A program made the position numbers and the translations under genes. Shown one piece after another: positions 35,355 through 45,700 of a DNA stretch of 64,000 bases. This stretch comes from Sclerurus mexicanus (Eukaryota; Chordata; Aves; Passeriformes; Furnariidae): contig VWZF01002253.1 in NCBI GenBank assembly GCA_013396755.1, positions 113,123 to 177,122 of the forward strand, in the 5' to 3' direction. Each line of letters starts with the position of its first letter. Position 1 is the first letter of the stretch. Under the pieces are notes generated by a model. The model was not told the DNA's origin. It did no database searches and saw only the letters and a list, made by a program, of their open reading frames with translations.

Positions 35355-36774
35355 CAGAGTCATTTCCAGAAAAAAAGAAGAGAAAATCCAATGCATGAAG
35401 ATCCCCTTGCACTTTGCTGCTCTTTATCATGTGACAGAAATTCTTCTACAGGTGTTAAACCAACTTGTGTTACCAAATGATTGTCTCCTGAGCAAGACAT
35501 CCAAGACAGGACCAGCTGCCCATGGAAATACCATCCTGAAGCAGGGAGAAGCAAAGAAATAATTTATTAACCCCGTGGTTTCTGACCATCACAGCACTGA
35601 GGGTCTGGCACAGCTTCTCACCAGCAGAGCCAAAAAGAGGCACAGACTTCAGAATAATTTTTTCCTTTAAATAAATGGTAAGAAGAACCAAGGGTAAAGG
35701 TTGAGACTTATAAGCTGAGGAGCCCCTTTGCGTGTGCTCATTAAAAGCCCCCTGAGATACCTAGACTGGCTTTCTGTGCTTGAGGAATCCTGGGACATCT
35801 TTGCATGGAGCTGGCACAGCAAAAAGAAGCTTTCAGAAAGCTCCGTCACGGTCTGAGGCCACCAGAAGCCAAAAGAAATCTTCTCCTTTTATTCCCCAAA
35901 GGTAGAGATAAATAAGACATCGTTCCCAAACTGGCCATGGCTGGTGGCTGATAGCATTCTGTCTTAAACCCCTTATTTTCTGGGTCAGAAGTCGTATATT
36001 TTGCTATTAAACCCCTCCTCACCAGGGTGACTTTTCTCCTCCTCTGTAAGCGCGTCAGAGCCTGTCACCATCTCCTGGGTGTTTGTTTCTCTTTCAGATT
36101 TGAATGTCACTCTCCCCCCACCACAGTGACAGCTGTCTTCCTGCCAAAAACACCTCTTCCTCTGTGGCCTTTCTCCCCAGAGCCAGGAGATTGGCAGCAG
36201 CCAGGAGAGATTAAGAATAAAACCTGGCTTGTTTTCAGCCCGGCTTTGTAAGGACACGATCGTGGGTTCGTGCAGGTGACAACACGGAGCTGCTGGTTTG
36301 GATTTGTTGCACGGCAGGAGGTTGTGAAGTCCCTGTGGATTTCAGGAAATGGATACTCAGCTGGCAAAGGTTCCACTGAAGCCTCCACTAGAACTGGAGA
36401 CACCCATTTTAAGGCTTCAGAAGGTCCGTGATGAAGAACAACATCAAAGCGAATTGTTAATCAGCTCGTGGTGAGCGTGTTCTGGTGCCACCACCGTGGG
36501 CTGGTATTCCTCACCCGGAGCAGTGGCACGTCCCTCTGCAAGCATCTCCCAGCCCTGCTGTCTCACAGCCACCCTCTGAAATCCTGCCACTGCCTGGGGC
36601 AGAGTTTCGAGTGGCGAAATTCCACCCGCCCCCGGGATTGCATGTGGGCAAGTGGGAAACCCTTGTGCCCCAACCCTTGTTTGTGCCTCGCCCGGGGAAC
36701 CGAGAGGTGTGTGGAGCAGAAGGGCTCAGAGAAGGTGCAAGACTTCTCCTCAAAAGGCACATGGTGGAGTCCTT
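35355..36774. other. Intergenic, nothing recognised
   Basis: 1.4 kb between the duplicated block and the next CR1 tail. No Ly6 exon and no clear repeat family. Confidence 0.5.
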
Positions 36775-36858
36775 GGAGGTGTCTTGTGCAGGACCAGGAC
36801 CTGGACTCGATGGTCCCTGTGGGTGCCTTGCAGCTGATTTTGTTCTATGATTCCAAGT
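36775..36858 (+). mobile_element. CR1 LINE tail, short
   Basis: GTGCAGGACCAGGACCTGGA and CTCGATGGTCCCTGTGGG, then TTCTATGATTCCAAG: the last about 85 bp of a CR1 of the GGGCCAGGAGTTGGACT-tail type. Confidence 0.72.
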
Positions 36859-37185
36859 TCCAAAGGTACTGCAGAAGCAAATGCACCTTGACACCACTCA
36901 ACCTGCTTTCCCAGGGAATCTTTTGCATCTCATTCCCAGGTTAGCGGGTGAAAGCCATTTCTTTTGGAGACTCATTCCAGTCTCAACTCCAGACATGAAC
37001 AAGAGAGGAGGAACTCTACTGCTCTGAACACTGATGAGTCCAGGGGAAGGCTGTGCATTGAAACAGGGGCTGGGCAGTTCTTCAGTACTGGTGGTGCCAC
37101 TGCTGATGTGACTGAGGGCACATTGAATGGCCCTTGCAAGGGGGAGGAACCACCTGAAGACATGAAAAACATTTCCGGCCCATGC

Positions 37186-37478
37186 ATTACAAGGATGTGT
37201 AGTGATAGGACAGGGGGGAATGGCTTTAAACTGGAAGAGACTGTTTAGACTGGATATTAGGGAGAAATTTTTCCCTGGGAGGGTGAGGAGGCTCTGGCAC
37301 AGGTTGCCCAGAGAAGCTGTGGCTGCTCCATCCCTGGAAGTGTTCAAGACTGGGTTGGACGGGGCTTTGAACAACCTGGGCTAGTGGAAGGTGTCCCTGC
37401 CCCTGGCAGGGAGTTGGAATGAGATGATCTTTAAAGTCCCTTCCAACCCAAACCACTCTTTGCTTCTATGATTCCATT
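37186..37478 (+). mobile_element. CR1 LINE 3' fragment
   Basis: Starts with CATTACAAGGATGTGTAGTG. Frames read SDRTGGNGFKLEE and REKFFPGRVRRLWHRLPREA, then a non-coding tail ending CTATGATTCCATTG. Confidence 0.93.
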
Positions 37479-39279
37479 GAGAGTCCTGCTGGCCAAAGGC
37501 AGCCTGTAGTGTTTTTGTTCAGGTGACTGGATTAGATTTTTGGGACTCTGATCCATGGATTTCGTATCCTACGGCTTTTGGTTGCCTTTAACCTTGTGGG
37601 TCTGCATGGAATTCAAGAATATGCCCAGCAAGAAACCATCATTTCACCCCCAGGCGCAACATCCTCACCCACATTTACCAAGCATGATCAGAATCTCCAA
37701 GCTCAGTCCACACTAAAGATGTGTGGCTGGACCATGCCTGGAGCCACCAAGGTGTGACAATTCCCATCTGTTTAACAGGAGCTGAGGGGGGGAAACGGGA
37801 TCAGGATCCAGACCAGCCTCCCAGAGCAGACAATGACCAACTGAGACATCCTGTGCTTTTTAAAACCTCAGGGCAAGCTGTGGAGCGGAGCCCCAGGTAG
37901 AGCACACACGGCATTCTGAACATCTCTCCGGTATCCAAGTGACCCAAATCGACTTTGCTAAGTTGCCATACCACGATGCTGTGCTTGCCTCCCTTCCCCC
38001 TCAGGACATTCACTTCTGACACCTTCTTTTCACCTCATTTTTAGGGCATTTGCCTCATTTTCAGACAAGAGGTAAAGAGGCTCCAGACCTGTTCCTCTGG
38101 AATTAGGAATGCAAGACTCAAGAGGGAGAGAAATGAAGATATCTGAGAGAGGACGTGCTGGCGTGGCAGAGGCAGATGCTTCACGTCATCCAAATCCTAA
38201 TATGGAAAAATAGATCTATTTCAAGCCTAAAAAAAAACCTCACATGATAGGTTCGAGATGAGAAATAATTTGGGAGTGATATTGAAAATGATATCTGCAC
38301 TTCAGTCCCGCCAAGCACATTCCATAATTAATAACTCCTTCAGATGGGGTGACTCGCCTTGGAGTATGCAGGATTAAACATTTAAATCCCTGTCTGTACA
38401 TAGGAGACTGTGGCAGATTTCTCCAGAAGCCTTGCAGCTACACACTAATGTATATTTATATTCCAGATAGGTATTTTTAGATAGAACTACAAGTCCTCTC
38501 TGTATTTGATTACATCAGAGCTCTGTTTTACATTGACTGTCTGGACTGCCAAGAAGTATCCCCTGCTCTTTTCTTCCCTTGCAGCTTTGCAATAGTTTCT
38601 GCCCTGGTCTTGTCTCATCCCTCTTTCATGTGCATCTGGATAATGCACCTTCCAAGGGGATCGTGTGGGGTTCTTTCCCTCTCTCGCTCCCACAGAAGAG
38701 AAAATATATAAAATTAAAAAAAAAAAATAAATTAAGTAGCCAAAAAGCTCCTGGTGCTTTCCACCTTGGAGCCTGAGCCAGCCTGCAATCAGGACCTGCT
38801 GGGATAACAACCACCACCACTCGTGGCTACACATTGTGTGTCCAGCTTCCTGCTGTGGAAAACAACTGGAAATGATCCCTGCTGGAAAACCCAGCCCTCT
38901 AAATATTAATCCCGCTGTTTGTGTGTCTTCCACAGCAGCAGGGACGCTTCTGTTGGAATCCTGCCCAAGCCAAAGCAGCGAGATTGAGTTCAGGTCCTGC
39001 TTCAGCTCAGATCAGAGCTGGGTGTTCTGTGCTTCCAAAGGAGGAATTATCCTTTGGAATGCCCACTGCACCTTCAAGGCTCACGGAGTCCACAAGGAAA
39101 GGCTACTCAAGGCAGACTGATCTCCCTGATGGTTGGCTGGATGTGGGACTCCACAGGGTATCCCAGTTAGAGTGTCCTCACTGATGTGGGTCTGCAAACA
39201 CCTCCCTGGAAGTTTAGTCTCTGTTGTTCTGTAATTTCTAAGTGGACAAAAGCATTTGCAGATTTGCAACCAAAAGCAG
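37479..39279. other. Intergenic, nothing recognised
   Basis: 1.8 kb, with A-rich runs at 38228 and 38708-38735. No CR1 tail or exon identified. Confidence 0.5.
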
Positions 39280-39508
39280 GGGATGCAGATCAGGAAGAAA
39301 TTCTTTCCCTGTGAGGGTGGTGAGGTGCTGGAATAGAATTCCCAGAGAAGCTGTGGCTGCCCCATCCCTGGAAGTGTCCAAGGCCAGGTTGGATGGGGCT
39401 TGGAGCAACCTGGGCTAGTGGAAGGTGTCCCTGCCTGTGGCAGGGGGCTGGAACTGGATGATCTTTTAATCTCCTTTCCAACCCAAACCATTCTATGATT
39501 CCACATCT
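39280..39508 (+). mobile_element. CR1 LINE 3' fragment
   Basis: 5'-truncated copy from CAGATCAGGAAGAAATTC to CATTCTATGATTCCAC. Confidence 0.93.
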
Positions 39509-41210
39509 CTAAGGCTGCCCCACGTTTGCAGAAGGGATGGAAAATGCAACTCCTTGGCCAAACAAAGCACGAGACACCAAGGAGTGCCCTCAAACCTGGA
39601 GATAAAATTTCTGGAAGTTCACAGAAAGGCTGCTGTTTAAAACAAGCCCCTCAGGGGGACGAGTAAAATCCTCCCACACAGCAACATCTCCTGCTGCAAA
39701 GCCTTTCCTTGCAGGGCCAAGGGGCTGCAGGTCTTTTTCTGGCCCTTTGGAGACACATCTTTCTCTGTCCTATTTTATTCAGCCTATATTTAAACTTCTC
39801 CCTCTGTGTGTCCACTCGACCCGGTGACGTAAAACTCTGCTGGGTCCTTTCATTCCCCTGGCAGCATCCTGTGCTTGTGGGGCAGCAGCACTCGCTGGGT
39901 TTAACTCCTGAGGCCCAAAGAGGGGGATAAATAACAGTAATAACCAAAAAAAGCAGCAAATCACGTTTTCCAAGTGCTCCTTGTGGCTGACACAGTGTGA
40001 GCAGGTGATTATTGTTAAAGCAAAGGACATTTTGTACCCCCGACACTCCGTGTGAAGGGTTTTTCACCTCAGCTAATCAAGGAAGGTATTAGAAGTGCTT
40101 TGAAGATAAAAAGGTGCTTTTGAGTCTGTTTTGGCTGCAGTTAAAACTTGCTGCTCTGATGACGTGGCCACGTGAACAGGGAAGTCCCAGGTGTGGTGCA
40201 GGATGCTCACAGCAGCCCTGGTGACACAAAGGAGGACCGTGGTCCCCACGTGGAACATCTTTGCTGCACGGAGTGGACCCTGAGTGGTGTCTCCCAACCT
40301 CCTGTTTGCCTCACTGAGCTCAGCTTCTGTCTCTTCGGGGACAACCTGTGCCACGAAACCCCCCAGTCCCCGCAGCGTGTGTGCCAAATGACCCTCCTGC
40401 AGCCACTGGGCTGTACTTCACCCACCTGCCACCCTTTTCCTCCTCCTCTTCCAGCAGCCATGAGCTTGAATCTGGCTCTTCCAAGGAATGCTTTGCACTC
40501 CCTTGTTTGTCCCTGTGTGTAGATTCCCCCTCTCTGGCACAGGGGGCAGCCAGAGACCCCCTCCCTGCACCCTGTGCTGCCCCACCTTCCCTTCCCGGGC
40601 AAACCCTGAGCACACAAAAAACATATTGCAGGCTGAAAACCAGAGGATCTGACTTTATTTTCTAGATTCTCACCCAGAGGGGAACTCTCACCCTCCCAGT
40701 GTCTCTGTATCCAGAGCCTGCCCCATCCACACGTGCTGGAGGAAAAGCTCAGCCCAGGTGGGAAAGTGGAAAGGACACAGGGGACAGAGCTGGGAGCCAG
40801 AACACAAAAAAGGGATGTGATCTAAGGGTGGCTTTGCTTCTGGCCTCATATCAGGCTGTTTTTGAAGCAGGGAATGGAGAACAGACGAGTGGGAAGCAGA
40901 GGCTGGTGCTCAGTGTCTGTGGGGGTGGCTGGAATATTGGCATCTGAGCAACTTCCAAGTGTTTTCCTTTCCGGGGAGTCTTTCCCTGTGGATCTCAGCA
41001 TTGCAAGGGTGTTTCAGGGAGGCACCTGAGCATCTCACTGGAGAACAAAGCGGCTCATCATCCCCCTGAGGCTCGGGATTGCACAGGGACCCTCTGCCAA
41101 GGAATGCCAAGGTTGTGGAAGTTGTGTTGTGAATGGTGTTGAGGCAGACCTCGAGGAGCGAGGACGAAAAAAGAGTCCCCCCTGGCTTGTTTTCCTGACA
41201 TTGTCTTATG
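39509..41210. other. Intergenic, nothing recognised
   Basis: 1.7 kb of moderately GC-rich DNA. A pyrimidine run before ATG at 40438-40460 resembles a splice acceptor, but no cysteine pattern or partner exon follows it. Confidence 0.45.
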
Positions 41211-41610
41211 GAAACAGTGGGAAATGGAGGAAAGATAGATCGGGGAAATAGGAGAAAAAGGAGGGGGGGGAAGGGAGGGGAAAGGAGGAAGAAGAAGAAA
41301 AAAAGGTGGAAAAAAAGGAGAAAAAATGAGGAAAAACGGGGGAAAATGGAGGAAACAGGGAGGACAGGAGGAGAAAGAAGGACTAAAAAATGGGGGGAAA
41401 TGGGAGGGAAAGGGGGGGAAAGGGGGAGGAAAAAGGGGGGGAAGAGGGGAAAAGGGAGGGGAAAAGGGAGGGAATAATGGGGGAGAAGATGGGGGGAAGG
41501 GAGGAAAAATGAAGGGAAAGAGGGAGGGGGAAAAGGGGAGGGAGGACGAAAAAAGGGAGGTGAAAAAATGGGGGGGGAAGAAGGGAAGAAAAAAAGGGGG
41601 GTCAAATAGC
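41211..41610 (+). repeat. 0.4-kb polypurine (G/A) tract
   Basis: Almost every base is G or A for about 400 bp, with G runs of four to nine alternating with A runs. It is low-complexity, not a clean tandem array. Because TAA/TGA/TAG are rare in such sequence, long open frames appear on both strands; they are artefacts. The strand bias suits triplex (H-DNA) or G-quadruplex formation. Confidence 0.95.
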
Positions 41611-42377
41611 CCATGGCACAGAGGGGGTGGCAGGGATGCCCTGAGGACACCACGGGGATGCCCAGGGTGTACCCACACCCCACTCTGCCCTCACTCTCAT
41701 GGCCATTTCCTGCTCCCCTGGGTGAGCCCTGGATTCGGAACAGAGCACATGGCAAATTCCCTAGTTCTCCCACAGCAGAGAGAGCCGGGAGCTGGGAACA
41801 CCTGGCTCATCCCTATCTCCTTCCACCGCAGCTGGTTTTCCAGCAGACAGGGCAGCAGTGTCAACCTCCCAGCTGCTCCAAGCAAATCCCAGCCGGGATC
41901 CAGGAGTGCTGATAACTGGCTTTTCCCAGAGTTGAGGGGCTGGGATAATCACTCCTTTTTCCTTTCCTGCAATCCCTGCTGTGAAGGGATGAGGGGAGGG
42001 CAGAGTAACAGAAGAATTTGCTGCAATAGTCTGTAAAAGATCTGGGAAGGGAAATCCAAGAGCTCTGGCTGCAACCTGAGCTCAGGCAGAGGCTGCTGAG
42101 GGGTTTCTCTGGCCAAATTCCCAGATTTGGACCTTCAGGTCTAACCTACCCTGGCCTGCGAGTCTGGGGAATGTTCTGAGCTTTCCAGAAATACATGCCA
42201 GCTCAACACATGGAAGCTGAGCCCTTGTAAACTCATCCCACGGCTTGTTCTTGACCAAATTGAGTGCCAGCTCTCTGCAATCGCCATCCACTCTGATGGG
42301 CAGGTGGGAAACCAGGACCAGATCCGTCTGCTCCTCTAACTCAGGAGATGCCATCAGCACTGCCCAGAAGTTGAACT
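41611..42377. other. 3' flank of the SLURP1-like gene, nothing recognised
   Basis: 0.77 kb. No minus-strand AATAAA or ATTAAA for the SLURP1-like gene is visible here. Confidence 0.45.
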
Positions 42378-42546
42378 TGCGGCTTCCCCATCCCTGGAAA
42401 TGTCCAAGGCCAGGTTGGATGGGACTTGGAGCAACCTGGTCTCATGGAAGGTGTCCCTGCCTGTGAAAATTGTCCCTGCCCAGGGCAGGGGGGTTGGAAC
42501 AGGATGATCTTTAAGGTCCCTTCCCAAACCACTCTATGATTCTATG
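42378..42546 (+). mobile_element. CR1 LINE tail with small internal duplication
   Basis: From CTTCCCCATCCCTGGAAATG to ACTCTATGATTCTATG. The words TGTCCCTGCC occur twice (about 42450 and 42470), separated by TGTGAAAAT, so a short tandem duplication arose within this copy. Confidence 0.9.
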
Positions 42547-42789
42547 TGGACCAAAAGCAGCTGAAGGTGAGGAACATCTGCTTAGCAGGTGGAAACTGAA
42601 AATACGAAGGTTTTAGGTCCAGGTGCCCAAACTCTTAGCTTGAATCCACTTGAATTCGCAGCGTTGGAGACGAGTGAAGCCGCACATCGGCAAAGGAGGT
42701 CGTTCCTAAGGTATCTAAGAGTTCATGAGGCAGCTTGGCACAGAACAAGGGTGGGGGTGTTTTGGCTGGAGCTCAGGGCACTGGTGGCA

Positions 42790-45700
42790 TTACAGGGAGC
42801 ACCGGAGGGCTGTGCCAACCACGACGGCCACCAGCCCCAGCGCTGCAGAGCTGCTCCTCACCCCACCGCTGGCCCTGGTGTCGTCGGTGCACAGGTCGGT
42901 GTAGCAGCAGGACTTGGGTTTGGATGCCCCTATCCCGTTGTAGGACAGGCATTCCTCCTCACAGTTTCTGGTCACCGTGATGTTGCCGAAAAAGGGATAA
43001 CCTGGAAGGGGTGAGTTGGAGAGGGGGAGGAGGTCGGAGAGAGAAAGGAAGAAATAAGGGAGGTGCAGACAGGTGGAGTTGAGAAACACAGGCACATGAG
43101 GTGTTGAACATCTTCCATCCATGGGGGCCTCTGATCCAGGCTACTTTTTGTAGGAACAGATCCACCAGTTCTCCCTGCTGATTCCCTCTCACCCTCCTGC
43201 TCCTTGCTAAATTGTTCCAGCCTGGTAAGGGGACACAAATCCCTAGGGATGTTTGAATACATCGATAAATTCAGGGCCTGTAAGGGCACATGGGTAGGAA
43301 AGGCTAAACAAACAGTGTAAGGTATACTTTAAAAAATATAAATAAAAGCATAAAAATATTTTATATATTTATATGTTTATATATATGATACATTTAAATT
43401 TAATATATAAATATATATAAAAATTAGAAAGGAATATATCTAATATACATACAAATAAAAAATAAAATATATAAAACTCCCCCTATTATATACAAAATGA
43501 GTCCTGTATATTTTACTGTGAGGCTTCAAATCTGATGGAAACATCTCCTTCCTTCTTTAAAGTGGGATAACTTCCCATGGATTCTAACAGGGAATTTAAA
43601 GGGTAATCCAATCTGGGACTGGGATGGGGAGAGGGAAATGTGAACAGCAGGCAGAGGGAGGTGATTTTGCCTCTCTAGCCTTCTCTGGTGAGGCTCCACC
43701 TGGAGCAGAGCATCCAGCTCTGGGGTCCTGAGCAGAAGAAAGACATGGACCTGTTGGAACAGGTCCAGAGGAGGTCCCAGAGATGCTGCAAGGGCTGGAG
43801 CCCCAATGCTCTGGAGACAGGATGGGAGAGCTGTGAATGTCCAGCCTGGAGAGGAGAAGGCTCCAGGGAGACCTCAGAGCCCCTTCCAGAGCCTAAAGGG
43901 GCTCCAGAAGAGCTGGAGAGGGACTTTGGACAAGCGATGGATGGACAGGACACAGGGAATGGCTTCCCAAGGTTAGATGGGTTACTGGGAAGAAATTCTT
44001 CCCTGTGAGGGTGGTGAGGGACTGAAATGAATTTCCCAGAGAAGCTGTGGCTGCCCCGGGATTCCTGGAAGTGTCCAAGGCCAGGCTGGATGGAGCTTGG
44101 AGCAACCTGTTCTAGTGGAAGGTGTCCCTGCCCATGGTAAGAGATTGGAACTGCGTCATCCCTTCCCACCCAAACCATCCTGTGACTCTGCTCTCTCTCC
44201 ACAAGCAGCCACAGGCAGGAGTGGGACTTACCCGTGTCCACAGAGTGCAGGGTTGTTGTGCACACAGTGGCCTTGGGGGGACACACGGTGGCTGTTCTGC
44301 ACTTGGAGATGTCTGTTGGCTCCTTGCAGGTGTAGCATCGTAAGGACTGGGCTGTGGAGGGGACAGAAAGGCTCTGAGGTGGCACCAGCAGGGAGGGCAG
44401 ACACGAGGCTGCAGCTTCCTCGCCAAGGGCTGGTGGTGTCCCAAACTGAGCAGGTCTGGAGGCAATGGCAAAGCTTGGACGTGTCGGGGGAAAAGGTCAA
44501 ACCCCAGCACCAAAGGACAAGGGTGGCGGTGCAGGATTTGACTCTGGTCAGCAGCCCAAAAAGAGCTGGGATCTAGAGGGATCTATTCCGTGAGCAGCTT
44601 GGATAGTTCTGTGTATTCCATGTAAAAAAATGCTGGAAAAGAGCGAAATATTCATCTGGAGGAGACTGAGGGGAGAGCTCAGAGTTTGTCCACAAATTCC
44701 TCACGAGGGGACATGGAGGGGCAGGGACTGATCTCCACTCTGTGGGCACCAGTGACAGGACCCAGGGAATGGCTGGAGATACGTCAGGGAAGGCTGAGGT
44801 TGGATCTCAGGGAAAGGTTCTTCCCCCAGGGGGTGGTGGGCACTCAACAGGCTCCCCAGGGCAGTGGGCACAGCCCCAAGCGTTTGGGTGATCCTTTGAG
44901 GGACAGGATGGGATTGTTGGGGTGTCTGTGCAGGGCTGAGGGTTGGACTGGATGATCCTTGGGGTCCAGCCCCGCTCAGGATATTCCATGATCCCATGCC
45001 CTGAAAGCCTGGTAGTCCCTCCGTCCCTCCACCCACAGCCCCTCCGTGGTTTGGGGTTTTTTTGGGTGGAATTCTGTAGAAATCAGTAACTGAGAGGGAA
45101 CTTCAGAGCTGTCGCAGAGATTCCCAAGGGCTGAGCGTGCAAACCCCTTTCTACTTTTGCTTCTCAAAGAGAAGATGCCACCAACTCTTTGCCGGGTGAC
45201 GGAGGGACAACTCTACGTGGGTGACATGGTGAGAGGACCACGGTACCATCGAAGGAGCAACCAAAAGCACCCGGTGCCATCTGTCGGTAAAAACTCAAAC
45301 AGCCGAGGGTTTTTTTGGTTGTGGTTCTGCTCCACCTGCTGTCAGAGAGGAACCTCCGGGGCTTTGGGACGAAGGGAAAGAGTTGGGAAGGTTTTTGTTG
45401 GAGCAGCTGAGTTTGGAAAGGGATTTTAAGGCTTTGGCTCCTCTCAGCATCTCCTTTGGAAAATTCAGGTTGCGGTGGATGTAACATGATGCAAAAGCTT
45501 TCTTTGTCCTCTTTTTTAAAAGTTAAAATTTAAGGGGTTTAATTTAAGTTAAATTAAATTAGACATTAAAGTGTTTAAAAAAAGAAAGCAAAATTTAAGT
45601 TTTTAAATCTACGTTAATTTTTTTTAAGTTTGAAATTTAAATGGAAAAGGTAAGAAATTTTAGGAATTTTTGAAGTGTCTACTTCTCTCAGCACCTCCTC

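Noticed and set aside
40438..40620. Pyrimidine tract plus CAG-CAG-CC-ATG as a possible extra Ly6 exon
   Set aside because: The translation lacks the LU cysteine spacing and no donor or partner exons were found.
41208..42036. Long plus- and minus-strand open frames over the polypurine tract (up to 287 residues on the minus strand, Pro/Phe/Ser-rich)
   Set aside because: They arise because G/A-only sequence lacks stop codons; the composition is low-complexity and no family signature or splice structure accompanies them.
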